A stretch of 64,000 nt of DNA from Paremcibacter congregatus (GTDB lineage: Bacteria > Pseudomonadota > Alphaproteobacteria > Sphingomonadales > Emcibacteraceae): NCBI RefSeq assembly GCF_006385135.1, contig NZ_CP041025.1:1085501-1149500 (forward strand), read 5' to 3'. This document shows, one piece after another, positions 16,388-25,468 of the stretch; within the stretch, counting starts at the first letter, position 1; the number at the start of each line of letters is the position of its first letter. The notes under the pieces are model-generated. The model made no database searches. It worked only from the letters and a program-made list of their open reading frames with translations, and was not told where the DNA came from. The position numbers were made by a program, and so were the translations under genes.

Positions 16388-17716
16388 GTGTCGATTGATA
16401 TTCTTATTAAAAACGCAATCTGTGTGTCCCATAACGGAACGGAGCCAGCGGATGTCGCCATTAAGGATGATATCATTGTTGCGATTGGTCATTTGGATAA
16501 TGTAGACGCCACAGAAGTGATTGATGCGACTGGTTTACACCTGTTACCAGGCGTCATTGATACCCAGGTCCATTTCCGCGAACCGGGGGCTGAAACCAAA
16601 GAAGATCTGGAAAGCGGCAGCCGGGCAGCGGTGATGGGGGGCGTGACGGCGGTTTTTGAAATGCCGAACACGAGCCCCGCGACAACAACCGCCAAGGCGC
16701 TGGCCGACAAGGTCAAGCGTGGCACCAACCGCATGTGGTGCGATTTCGCCTTTTACATGGGGGCCTCGGCTAAAAATGCCAAGCGGCTCGACAAACTGGA
16801 GCGATTGCCCGGCTGTTGTGGGGTAAAGATATTCATGGGGTCTTCCACCGGTGATCTTCTGGTGTCCGATGACCAGATGCTGGCGGATATTCTGTCGAAT
16901 GGCACCCGCCGCATCGCCATTCATGCCGAAGATGAAGATAGGCTTCTGGAACGAAAATCCCTGTCGGAAGACGGCGGAGTGGCGCAACATCCGGTATGGC
17001 GGGACAAGGATACCGCCTATAAGGCGACAGACCGTATTCTTGACCTTGCCCGTCGGACCGGTCGCCGTATTCACGTATTGCATGTGACCACCGAAGACGA
17101 GATGGCGCTGCTCGCCGCCTATAAGGATGTGGCGACAGTGGAAGTGACGCCGCAGCATCTGATTTTGTCGGCGCCAGAATGCTACGCACAACTGGGCACC
17201 TATGCCCAGATGAACCCGCCAATCCGGGATGAAAAGGAACGCATCGGTTTGTGGAAGGCGCTCAGTGTCGGCATCGTTGATGTTCTGGGGTCCGATCATG
17301 CGCCACATGAAAAGGAAATGAAGGATCTGCCGTATCCGCAGAGCCCGTCCGGCATGCCGGGCGTACAAACCATGTTGCCGCTGATGCTGGATCAGGTTAA
17401 CAAGGGGGTCTTGTCAATTGAACGCCTGATGGATCTGACCAGTGCCGGTCCGGCGCGGGTTTTCAACATTGCGGGTAAAGGCCGTCTGGCAGTGGGATAT
17501 GATGCGGATATAACCCTTGTGGACCTGAAAAAGAAATGGACCATTGACGAAGACTGGTTGCAGAGCAAATGCGGCTGGAGCCCCTTCACGGGTCGTCAGA
17601 TCACCGGCAAGCCCGTGGGGACGATTGTTCGTGGCAAGAAAGTCATGTGGTATGATGAACTGGCCGATGAAGCCACCGGCCAGCCCATCCGCTTTCAGGA
17701 TACCCTGAACGGCTAA
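16388..17716 (+). CDS. Dihydroorotase-like amidohydrolase (PyrC family)
   Basis: A 442-residue amidohydrolase closest to class I dihydroorotases, which close carbamoyl-aspartate to dihydroorotate in pyrimidine synthesis. It has IDTQVHFREPGAETKEDLES, GVTAVFEMPNTSPA, a Lys in GVKIFMGSSTGD, IHAEDE, LHVTTEDE and the GSDHAPHEKE metal/acid motif. The first metal ligand of the usual DxHxH is Gln60 instead of His, while His62 is present. I recall this variant in alphaproteobacterial relatives, but it may lower or change activity. GTG 16388 is chosen because AAGAGGGG precedes it. Its end overlaps the converging carotenoid oxygenase by 4 bases. Confidence 0.85.
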   Translation: MSIDILIKNAICVSHNGTEPADVAIKDDIIVAIGHLDNVDATEVIDATGLHLLPGVIDTQVHFREPGAETKEDLESGSRAAVMGGVTAVFEMPNTSPATTTAKALADKVKRGTNRMWCDFAFYMGASAKNAKRLDKLERLPGCCGVKIFMGSSTGDLLVSDDQMLADILSNGTRRIAIHAEDEDRLLERKSLSEDGGVAQHPVWRDKDTAYKATDRILDLARRTGRRIHVLHVTTEDEMALLAAYKDVATVEVTPQHLILSAPECYAQLGTYAQMNPPIRDEKERIGLWKALSVGIVDVLGSDHAPHEKEMKDLPYPQSPSGMPGVQTMLPLMLDQVNKGVLSIERLMDLTSAGPARVFNIAGKGRLAVGYDADITLVDLKKKWTIDEDWLQSKCGWSPFTGRQITGKPVGTIVRGKKVMWYDELADEATGQPIRFQDTLNG

Positions 17717-19140
17717 TCACGCAGCGGGTCAGGGGGCGTTTCTCCGACCCAACTGCCGTGAAAAGTCAGCGGGATGACCTGGGAAAGCTGTATCCGGGCC
17801 TGTTCCACGAGATCTGTCGCATCAAGAATAAGGATATGGGATTTCTGGTCATAACAGTCATAGACCAGGGTGAGAATTGATCCCTCATCCTCCCGAGAGT
17901 GCAGGGGCATGACCGGGACCGGTTCGCTACAGAACTGACCAGGGGGCAGGGTGTAGGTTATCACCCCCCCATTTTCATCAATACGACTTATTTCAGAACG
18001 CAGGCAGTCCTCGATATAGCAGGCCGTCTGCAGCCAGATTACCTGGTATTTCCTTCCTTCGCGGGCTGGATTGATGCGGGGAAATTCACACAAGCCGTCC
18101 CAGCGGGGGGTCGTGGTGAACGTCCGGTGCGCGATGTTGATATGGGCGCGATGCAGGGCGCCATGAACATGGCGTGACTTGTCCGTCCAGGTCATGCCAA
18201 GACCATCTTCCAGAACCGTGATCAGACTGATATCGGGGTAGTGAATATAGTCGACAATCAGATGACCGTCTTCTTCATAAGCGCCGGCAAAATGGCTGGC
18301 GAAAAACGCTTCTACAGAAAAACGTATTGGCTGGTCCGGTCTGTCGATTGGCACGATAATGACTTCTGTGCCGAGAGCGGGGGACCACTTCAGCTTGTCG
18401 GCGAAATCGCCAAACCCCACCATATGGCGCCAGATACTGATCGATACCGGCGCAATGAAAAAGATCAGGTGGTTATCGGACGCAATAAAATCATGCACCA
18501 TCACCGGATGGTCGAGTGGCAGCGCGCCTAATCTTCTGGCGGGTCCCGTGTCGGGGAGGGTGAAAAGATCTATCTGGGTCTGTTTTCCATAACGCAGGCC
18601 AAAGTTATAAAGAGCTTTCCGGCTTTCCACGCGGTGGGGGTGGGCGGAGAAAGCACCAGGAATTTCACCTTCAAGATCACTTTCCCCGATTGTCTCCAGC
18701 GTATCCGGGTTTATTTCTGTCGGTTTGCCGCCTTCCATCAGGGCGAAGAGGCGATCCTGCCAGGAGACGACATGCGTGTTGGCGTTATTTTTACTGCGGC
18801 CGGTGAAGTTCGCCCGGATGCGGGTGGACCAGCGCGCGGCCGAGCCACTCAGATGGCGTTGGGCTTCGCGCTCTGCCTTAAGGCCGTCACTTTCGACGAG
18901 ACGGACGGCGGCTAGCGATTGACCGCCTTCGACCCGGACAGCGCTGATGGCGCCATCGCCCTCAAAGACATGGGTATAGCGGCGACCAAATTGCTCAAAC
19001 AGGCCGACGCCGTTGCGATAGAGGGTTCCTCTGAGAAAGGCCGGTATTGTTCCGGTGACGGAGACGGGCTCGAACGGATGTTCCCGTTTCAGATTTTCGA
19101 ACAAGCTCCGGGGTGATGGCGGGGTATTCTGGGGCATCAT
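17713..19140 (-). CDS. RPE65-type carotenoid cleavage oxygenase
   Basis: A 475-residue carotenoid/stilbene cleavage oxygenase with a seven-bladed propeller and non-haem iron. All four iron ligands can be placed: His167 (FSAHPHR), His216 (VMVHDF), His283 (FASHFAGAYEE) and His461 (TFHGSWVG). The N-terminal GTIPAFLRGTLYRNGVGLFE and HVFEGDGAI are family hallmarks. Substrates in the family range from carotenoids and apocarotenoids to lignostilbenes and isoeugenol; the choice here cannot be read. It is divergent, across 301 bases, from a Crp/Fnr-type regulator that could control it. Confidence 0.92.
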   Translation of the reverse strand: MMPQNTPPSPRSLFENLKREHPFEPVSVTGTIPAFLRGTLYRNGVGLFEQFGRRYTHVFEGDGAISAVRVEGGQSLAAVRLVESDGLKAEREAQRHLSGSAARWSTRIRANFTGRSKNNANTHVVSWQDRLFALMEGGKPTEINPDTLETIGESDLEGEIPGAFSAHPHRVESRKALYNFGLRYGKQTQIDLFTLPDTGPARRLGALPLDHPVMVHDFIASDNHLIFFIAPVSISIWRHMVGFGDFADKLKWSPALGTEVIIVPIDRPDQPIRFSVEAFFASHFAGAYEEDGHLIVDYIHYPDISLITVLEDGLGMTWTDKSRHVHGALHRAHINIAHRTFTTTPRWDGLCEFPRINPAREGRKYQVIWLQTACYIEDCLRSEISRIDENGGVITYTLPPGQFCSEPVPVMPLHSREDEGSILTLVYDCYDQKSHILILDATDLVEQARIQLSQVIPLTFHGSWVGETPPDPLRD

Positions 19141-19441
19141 ATTTCCTCTGTGATGTGAAATCTGATGGGACTCGCATTGCCACTGGTCACATCGTTTAAA
19201 TATGATCTGACTTTAAAAAACAGTTTTCACCATAGCTTTCGCCGCGAGTGGCCGGGAACTGTACCGCGGTTAATTGTCTAATGCAGGATATGGTGTTTGT
19301 CAATTTCTCCTTGTCTGGCGGGGTTGTTTCAAGTGGATTTCCCGCTTGTTTTGGCCTATAAAAATGATCAAATATTACGGGTGGAGGGACGGCGCTTTTG
19401 TCCGAATATCTGATTGCCCTGATGCGTACAAGGAGAATTGC
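19141..19441. promoter_or_regulatory. Divergent control region, carotenoid oxygenase / Crp-type regulator
   Basis: About 300 bases without a convincing gene: the frame of the regulator stays open here but lacks family similarity. It must hold both promoters. I found no clear Crp- or Fnr-type palindrome by eye. Confidence 0.5.
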
Positions 19442-20038
19442 GTGCAAAGAGCGCTCGCTTTTGATCATCTCAAATCCGTCATGGATGCCTATTATGAACT
19501 GACCCCCGCGACCTGGGCGCGGCTGCAGGGCATCTGCCGTCTGGAGCAGATGGAGAAGAATGCTCATCTGCTGCAAATCGGGGATATTCCGCGGGAATTT
19601 TATTTTGTCTGCCAGGGTATTTTTCGCGCCTATGCCCTGGGGGGAGAGAATTTTGACAAGGAGATCACCAAAAACTTTTTTGATGAAGGACGGTTCCCGG
19701 CAAGTGTAATCGCCTTGTTAAGGGGAGAAGAATCAAGGCTGGCCATTCAGGCTTTGGAAGACAGTGTTGTGATCCGTATTGATCATGATAAATATCGCGG
19801 CCTTCTTTCTGAATGTGAAGATTTGAAATGGTATCATATCCTTTATCTCGAGAAAAACTGGGTGATGGAGAAGGAACCGCAGGAACTGGCGTTGCTGGGC
19901 AGTGACAGTCCGCAACGCTATCTCGAGTTTATTGCTCAATATCCCAATATTCTGGGCCGGGTCAGGCTGCACCATATCGCTTCACGACTAGGGATTACAC
20001 CGACACAGCTGAGCCGTATCCGCAAAAATTTCGAATAA
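19442..20038 (+). CDS. Crp/Fnr-family transcriptional regulator
   Basis: A 198-residue regulator with an N-terminal cyclic-nucleotide-binding beta-roll (EKNAHLLQIGDIPREFYFVCQGIFRAY) and a C-terminal winged helix reading IASRLGITPTQLSRIRK. I chose GTG 19442 because AGGAG lies 6 bases upstream; upstream codons in frame do not look like protein. No Fnr-type Cys cluster is present and the effector is unknown. The C-terminal helix-turn-helix is short, as in the 'cNMP-binding, truncated' group. It is divergent from the carotenoid oxygenase gene and just upstream of the ydcZ-like gene. Confidence 0.85.
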   Translation: MQRALAFDHLKSVMDAYYELTPATWARLQGICRLEQMEKNAHLLQIGDIPREFYFVCQGIFRAYALGGENFDKEITKNFFDEGRFPASVIALLRGEESRLAIQALEDSVVIRIDHDKYRGLLSECEDLKWYHILYLEKNWVMEKEPQELALLGSDSPQRYLEFIAQYPNILGRVRLHHIASRLGITPTQLSRIRKNFE

Positions 20039-20088
20039 TTTACCGCTCTCAACATATGTTAAGGCGGTGAGGCAGAAGGGCTGTTAGC

Positions 20089-20556
20089 GTGGCCCTTATG
20101 AATTTTATCACCATGATATCAATTGCGCTGGCCTGTGGCATGGGCATAGCACTGCAAAGCGGGATGAGCGGACAATTGGGGCGCTTGCTCGGGAATCCGA
20201 TGTTTGCCACCTTGGTGGTTTTTGTGGTCAGCGCTACGATTATGGCGACAGTGGTTTTGACAACGGGTGTCAAGTTGCCGTCGATGATGACCTTGCGGGC
20301 CATACCGGTTTATCTCTGGGGGGCGGGCAGCCTGCTTAGCGCGGCCGCCTTGACGGGGGTTTATTGGTTGATGCCACAGATGGGGGTGCCTGGCGTGATG
20401 GTGGGCGTACTCTGCGGGCAGTTGCTGATTTCCCTGTTGGCGGGACATTATGGCTGGTTTGATATGCCGGTGGTGGTGGTCACTCCGCAAAAACTTGTCG
20501 GCGCCGGTTTGTTGGTGCTCGGAATATTATTGATTAACGTTGAGGTGCCAGGATGA
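20089..20556 (+). CDS. YdcZ-type (DUF606) DMT-superfamily transporter
   Basis: A 155-residue membrane protein with five predicted helices; ALACGMGIALQSGMSGQLGR and the GVPGVMVGVLCGQLLISLLAGHYGWF segment identify the DUF606/YdcZ group of drug/metabolite transporters. The substrate is unknown. GTG 20089 follows AGAAGGG at a good distance; ATG 20098 is the alternative. The stop overlaps the start of nat by 4 bases, so the two genes are translationally coupled and may act together, for example on an arylamine-like compound (inference). Confidence 0.85.
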   Translation: MALMNFITMISIALACGMGIALQSGMSGQLGRLLGNPMFATLVVFVVSATIMATVVLTTGVKLPSMMTLRAIPVYLWGAGSLLSAAALTGVYWLMPQMGVPGVMVGVLCGQLLISLLAGHYGWFDMPVVVVTPQKLVGAGLLVLGILLINVEVPG

Positions 20557-21365
20557 AGACGACAACACAAACCTATTTGAACGGTCTGGATATAACACTG
20601 GGACCGGATCAACTGACATTCCTACAGAATATTACCGCAAAGCATCTGTCGGCCTACAGCTTTAATAATCTGGCTATTTTACTTGATCCGACAGGAATTC
20701 TGTCTCTGAATCTGGATGATCTTACGCATAAAATTGTGACGCAGGGGCGCGGGGGGTATTGCTTTGAACATAACAAATTACTGTTTGATGTTTTGCAGGA
20801 TCTGGGATTCGAGGTTCGGGCGAAACTCGCAAGAGTGGTGTACGGCCGGGATGCTGATGTCCCGCGCAGCCACCGGGTCACTTTGGTCACATTGGCGGCA
20901 GAGACATATCTGGTTGATGTTGGTTTTGGGGCCTATACCCCTTTGGTGCCCATGCCATTGAGCGGCGCGGAAGTCACCTGCGTCAACGGCGCACGATACC
21001 GGGTCAAGGCATTGAAACAGGGAGAATATCAGCTTGAGATCGTTAAGGACGGGGCTTATTTCACACTTTACCATTTTGATGAAGGAAGCTACACCGAAAG
21101 TGATTTTGTCGTGGCCAATTATTACACCAATTGTCACCCGGAATCGAAATTTGTCCGGGAATTGGTGATGTCCAGGATCACGAAAAGGGAAACCTTCCTT
21201 ATTCTTCAGGCCATGTTTTCCCGGATTACACCGGCAGGCCGAACGGATCACGTAATAGCAGACGGACAGGACTTGCAGCGCATTCTGAAAGCTTATTTTG
21301 ACCTTGATCTGGAGAGTGTGGACTGTGACCGGCTTTTCTCAAAAACGCTGGTCAGTCTTTCTTGA
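20553..21365 (+). CDS. nat: Arylamine N-acetyltransferase
   Basis: A 270-residue acetyl-CoA-dependent N-acetyltransferase acting on arylamines and hydrazines. The Cys-His-Asp triad is visible: Cys in the signature RGGYCFEHN (about residue 70), His in PRSHRVTLV (about 109) and Asp in LVDVGFGAYTP (about 124). The length fits bacterial NATs. It is coupled to the upstream YdcZ-type transporter and overlaps the 3' end of the converging methyltransferase gene by 14 bases. Confidence 0.94.
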   Translation: MKTTTQTYLNGLDITLGPDQLTFLQNITAKHLSAYSFNNLAILLDPTGILSLNLDDLTHKIVTQGRGGYCFEHNKLLFDVLQDLGFEVRAKLARVVYGRDADVPRSHRVTLVTLAAETYLVDVGFGAYTPLVPMPLSGAEVTCVNGARYRVKALKQGEYQLEIVKDGAYFTLYHFDEGSYTESDFVVANYYTNCHPESKFVRELVMSRITKRETFLILQAMFSRITPAGRTDHVIADGQDLQRILKAYFDLDLESVDCDRLFSKTLVSLS

Positions 21366-21978
21366 AAATAACGGAAAGATTGTTGGCGGGCATATCAACG
21401 GTTTTAACGCAAGAGAAGCCATGGTCCCGGGCGAGTTTCTGGACTTCGGTAAGATCGCGGATGCCCCATTCCGGGTTGCGGTCTCTCAGGCTGATATCAA
21501 AAAGTTCATTGCTTGGTGCGGTATGGACGCCGTCGATCTTGTAGGGACCATAGAGATATAATATCCCTTTCGGGGGCAGAATGCGCGCCGCGCCTTTGAA
21601 CAGGCCAATGGTTGATGTCCAGGGCGATATATGAACCATATTGATGCAGACAATCGCCGTAATGGCCAAAGGTAAATCCTGGCTTTCAACTGACCAGGGA
21701 TCATCATCCGTGGAAATATTGAGCGGGGGCAATATATTCTTGAATTGCTTTTCCCACCACCAGGCGCTGATGCTGTTGCGGTTGTCTTTGTCGGGATCAC
21801 TGGGCTGCCAGTAATGTCCGGGCAGTTGAGCAATAAAATAGGGCGCATGTTGACCGGTGCCGCTGGCAATTTCAAGAATAGTCCCATGGTCCGGCAAACA
21901 TTCCTTAAGAACGTCCAGGATGGGAGCTTGGTTTCGGGCCGTGGCTGGCGCATGTTTTTTATGAGCTGGATTGATCAT
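21352..21978 (-). CDS. DUF938 SAM-dependent methyltransferase-like protein
   Basis: A 208-residue class I methyltransferase-fold protein of the DUF938 family. It contains the SAM-binding loop ILEIASGTGQHAPYFI, the acidic QPSDPDKDN after strand 2, INMVHISPW at the position of motif IV, and YGPYKIDGVHTAPSN, all typical of DUF938. The substrate is unknown. It lies 57 bases downstream of the MscS gene on the same strand and may be the last member of that unit. Confidence 0.87.
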   Translation of the reverse strand: MINPAHKKHAPATARNQAPILDVLKECLPDHGTILEIASGTGQHAPYFIAQLPGHYWQPSDPDKDNRNSISAWWWEKQFKNILPPLNISTDDDPWSVESQDLPLAITAIVCINMVHISPWTSTIGLFKGAARILPPKGILYLYGPYKIDGVHTAPSNELFDISLRDRNPEWGIRDLTEVQKLARDHGFSCVKTVDMPANNLSVIFKKD

Positions 21979-22034
21979 ATGTTAACCCATAAGGGGAAAA
22001 ACTTTCTATTCTCTTAAAATATCCGCCGGTGGAT

Positions 22035-23180
22035 TCAGGTTGCTTCTATTTTTTGTGGCAGGGGGAAGTTTTCCGGGCTGTCGGGCATACTTTCCAGATA
22101 GACAGATTGACTTGGAAAGGCGAAACTGCTGCCGGCGTCTTCGACTACAGTCTTGATTTCCAGAGCTAGTTTTTCTTTGATTTCCAGCCATTCCCCCCAG
22201 TTGGTGGTTTTGGTGAAACAATAGAGCATCAGATCAATGGAACTGTCGTTAAAACTGTCTACCCGGACGAAGGTGGGCACTTCTGGCGGATGGGCAAAAT
22301 CCGCACTATTCATGACATGATCATCTATTCTCTGGCGAATTTCCTTTAGCTGTTCGATGGTGGTGTGATAGACCAGACCGATTTTCCAGTAAATCCGACG
22401 GTGGGTCATGCGGGTGAAATTGATGACGGCATTGTCTGAAAGCTTGGCGTTGGGGACGAAAACCGGCGCTTTGTCAAACTGTCGTATGGTGGTGGTGCGA
22501 AAGCCGATTTCCTCGACAGTGCCTTCGACAATGCCGTCCACTTTTACCCAGTCACCGGGATGGAAACGTTTTTCGCCAATGATGAAAAGACCGGCGATCA
22601 GATTTTTAAACAGATCCTGTGCCCCAAGGGCAACCGCGACACCAAACAGGCCAAGGCCGGCGATCAGCGGGGCCACTTTGATGCCCCAGATTTCCAGAAT
22701 GGCGGCGGCGCCCATAAAGAATACCAGGGCGCGCAGGGCCTTGATCATCCATACAATCATGCTTTCGGTGAAAATACCACGCAGACCGCCAAATGTCTGG
22801 CTCAGGGGGCCGACCATTTTGTAGATCGCCCAGAATATATTGAAGGTGATGAGGGAACGGTTAAGGTTATAGGCACCTTGCTGGAGGGTTTCATCCAGAG
22901 ACAGGAGTTCCGTGGCGAGGAAAACTCCGATGACGATGGGCACAAACCGCAAGGGGTGTTCCAGGGCTTCAATGGCCATGTCATCAATTTCGGTCTTGGT
23001 TTTTTTGGTCAGTGCCTTGATGCGATTGACGACAAATTGACTGAACAGGCCCCGAATGAACAGGAAAAAGAAAAACACCAACAGGGCAAACATAATTTTG
23101 CCGATGTCGATACCGAAGACACCATATTCCCAGACATCAGTAACCAGTGTAATGAAATCGTTAAATGTCTCTTTATCCAT
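22035..23180 (-). CDS. MscS-family mechanosensitive ion channel
   Basis: A 381-residue small-conductance mechanosensitive channel. It has four to five predicted transmembrane helices; the pore-lining helix is GLGLFGVAVALGAQDLFKNL with the Gly/Ala packing pattern, followed by the MscS beta domain (FHPGDWVKVDGIVEGTVEEIGFRTTTIR) and a C-terminal alpha/beta domain ending at about residue 375. It would release osmolytes on hypo-osmotic shock. Its start overlaps the end of the VanZ-domain gene by 8 bases, so it is translated from the same mRNA. Confidence 0.93.
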   Translation of the reverse strand: MDKETFNDFITLVTDVWEYGVFGIDIGKIMFALLVFFFFLFIRGLFSQFVVNRIKALTKKTKTEIDDMAIEALEHPLRFVPIVIGVFLATELLSLDETLQQGAYNLNRSLITFNIFWAIYKMVGPLSQTFGGLRGIFTESMIVWMIKALRALVFFMGAAAILEIWGIKVAPLIAGLGLFGVAVALGAQDLFKNLIAGLFIIGEKRFHPGDWVKVDGIVEGTVEEIGFRTTTIRQFDKAPVFVPNAKLSDNAVINFTRMTHRRIYWKIGLVYHTTIEQLKEIRQRIDDHVMNSADFAHPPEVPTFVRVDSFNDSSIDLMLYCFTKTTNWGEWLEIKEKLALEIKTVVEDAGSSFAFPSQSVYLESMPDSPENFPLPQKIEAT

Positions 23181-25410
23181 AATACTTTCTATTTTCTTTG
23201 TGTTTCTTCTGGGGAAGGAGTGATTTCACATCAAATCGCATGCCCCAAGCCAATATAGTAATAGAGCCCACATAAAGAAAAATCCAGCGTCCGAATAAAA
23301 TCGTTTCATCCAACCGGTTTTTTCTGTCGGGTCCAAGCAGGAAATCGACCCCTGAAAATGTCAGGCCATATTTCTGTACTTCCGGTTCGAGCCCCATATT
23401 GAGCAGGAACCAGCATAGGACCCCGGAGCCGGCAATGCTGACGCCTTTCAATAACCAATGGACCCGGGCTTGCCGGACCCAGACGCTGTTCAGGGTTAAC
23501 AGAATAATCAACCCGTAAAGCGCCGTTCCTCCGCCCCCCAACACCCCTTGGCGCGCGATCAGTTCATTGAGGTTATCTGTGCTTGAATGATCAAAGGCGA
23601 TCACTTTACACAGATAAAACCATGGCAGGGCATAGAGGAGATTCAGCCCCAGGCTGAGCAGGGTCAGGCGCAGCTTGGCTGTCGCACCTTGAATGTTATA
23701 TTTCTTGATCAGATCACCTGTCGTGTAAAACATGCTCAACAAGAAGGTAAGCGGTGAAAACAGTGCCAGGAAGCGGACGATTTCTTCCAGACCATTCCAC
23801 AGGGCGGGGAAGGGCAGAAGCTGACTGAGCCATAGACCGGCATCGCCCCAGATCGCCCGGTTGGTGACAAACCAGTATATGTTACTGGACCCGACAATAT
23901 CATCCAGGGCTTCTTCAGTGACGCTTATTTTCAGGAGACTGTAACTGATCAGTCCTGCGGCAATGACCCAAAGCGGGAAAAAGACAAAATGGAAGTTGGG
24001 ATGGGTCAGCATTCTGCGGCTGATCCAGGGGATGCTCATGCCGAACCACAGGATGAAACAGGTGAAAGGCAGAATGGCAATGATGCTGCCGTCCAGGCGG
24101 AATAGCTCCCTGACATTATAGGGCACGCCGGGTAGTCTGATCAGAATGGCAAGCAGGGCGGTGATGACAATAAGACTGCCCCAGAAAGACAATAGATTTC
24201 TCTTGCTGCCGGGGGCAGGCGGTTGAGAGGTGGGGGCATCCGTCACGGGAGCTGGCGAAACAAGGTCTTCCGGGGAGGATGTCTCATTGCGCCTGTGTGT
24301 TGTACTTCTGACCTGAATAAGGAGAGATAACAGCAAGATCAGAACCGGATCCGTGATTTCTGCCGTGCGGGAGGGCATGGTGATCTGGATCAGCTCCAGC
24401 AGAAGAATAAAGAGAAACAGCCAGAATGTTTTAAGCCGTAACGTCGGCCAATTCAGTTTTACCAGCCAGATCAGGCTGCCAAACAGGAAAACCTTAAAGA
24501 ACAGGGACTTTGTATTGGTGAACAGATTACCGTCGAGAAACCCGGAAAAGGGCACCCAGTAAAAACTGGAAAACTGGCTCGAGAAATCCAGAGAACCAAT
24601 GCTGTATATCGTGATGCTGACGGCGAGCAAGGCGGCAAGGCCTTTACCCCGATCGATTTTCTGCCCCTGAAAGACGATCCATATCACAATGGCAAAGAGA
24701 ACGGCGGACAGATCGCTGAGGGTCAGGCTGTTTTGGATAATAATCATGCGTAGCGGCAGGCTCAGCAGGGCGATTAGAGGCAGTCTCAGGGGGTTCAACC
24801 GGCTGCCGAGAAACAGATTTCTGGTAAAATGTGCGAACAGGAGCCAGCCGGTTGTACTGATGATAAACGCGTGCCAGCGAAAATCCGGGGTGAGCAGCAC
24901 CGGCTTGATGCTGTTCTTGATGGCCTGAAAATCCAGCGACGGGATAAAAGGAAACAGAAGGTAAAGCAGCCAGCAGAGCGCCAGCAGGGCCGGTGTGTTG
25001 CGGGCAGTGGTGAAGGACAGCCCTGGAAAGTAACGCTGTGTCAAATGATGTGCGGCAAAGCCGGCGAGAATACCCACACCGTTCCAGTATACGTCTGCCA
25101 TTGCCGGGGACCGGGCCGGAATATAGACCTGAACGACCTGAATGACGAAGGCTAAAACGAGCCCATAAAGGAAGTATTTCAAATAAGACGGTTTTTTGCG
25201 GAGGCTTGATTCTTTTGGGGCCAGGGCAAGATAGCCATAGGGCATGAACAGGACAATATTTCCCAGAATATCCCCCAGGGAAGTGAAAGGGGCGAAACTG
25301 TCCCGTAATAATGTTTGCCAACGCGCGGCACTGTCCAGGGCACTGAATGTGAAGGGAAACAGGGACCCATAAATAATGGCGCCTATGATAAACAGGAATA
25401 ACTTCTGCAT
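23173..25410 (-). CDS. Large polytopic membrane protein with two VanZ-like domains
   Basis: A 745-residue membrane protein. Residues 1-125 form a VanZ-like domain (SLGDILGNIVLFMPYGYLAL, IQVVQVYIPARSPAMADVYW). A second, more divergent VanZ-like unit follows at about 283-366 (FYWVPFSGFLDGNL, ELIQITMPSRTAEITDPVLI). After a Pro/Ser-rich linker (about 367-404) comes a C-terminal block with six or seven helices and no family I recognise. VanZ domains are linked to envelope processes and glycopeptide tolerance, but the biochemical role is unknown. It is flanked by a secreted beta-helix protein and an MscS channel in one transcription unit. Confidence 0.8.
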   Translation of the reverse strand: MQKLFLFIIGAIIYGSLFPFTFSALDSAARWQTLLRDSFAPFTSLGDILGNIVLFMPYGYLALAPKESSLRKKPSYLKYFLYGLVLAFVIQVVQVYIPARSPAMADVYWNGVGILAGFAAHHLTQRYFPGLSFTTARNTPALLALCWLLYLLFPFIPSLDFQAIKNSIKPVLLTPDFRWHAFIISTTGWLLFAHFTRNLFLGSRLNPLRLPLIALLSLPLRMIIIQNSLTLSDLSAVLFAIVIWIVFQGQKIDRGKGLAALLAVSITIYSIGSLDFSSQFSSFYWVPFSGFLDGNLFTNTKSLFFKVFLFGSLIWLVKLNWPTLRLKTFWLFLFILLLELIQITMPSRTAEITDPVLILLLSLLIQVRSTTHRRNETSSPEDLVSPAPVTDAPTSQPPAPGSKRNLLSFWGSLIVITALLAILIRLPGVPYNVRELFRLDGSIIAILPFTCFILWFGMSIPWISRRMLTHPNFHFVFFPLWVIAAGLISYSLLKISVTEEALDDIVGSSNIYWFVTNRAIWGDAGLWLSQLLPFPALWNGLEEIVRFLALFSPLTFLLSMFYTTGDLIKKYNIQGATAKLRLTLLSLGLNLLYALPWFYLCKVIAFDHSSTDNLNELIARQGVLGGGGTALYGLIILLTLNSVWVRQARVHWLLKGVSIAGSGVLCWFLLNMGLEPEVQKYGLTFSGVDFLLGPDRKNRLDETILFGRWIFLYVGSITILAWGMRFDVKSLLPQKKHKENRKYYG

Positions 25411-25468
25411 GGGGTTACATTCTATTTCTATTTTTTCTGTTTCTTACGCAATATGTTTTAAGGGAGAG

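Noticed and set aside
19141-19441. Crp/Fnr binding site in the divergent region
   Set aside because: No TTGAT-N4-ATCAA or TGTGA-N6-TCACA palindrome found by eye; a TTGATCATCTCAA string lies inside the regulator coding sequence and looks incidental.
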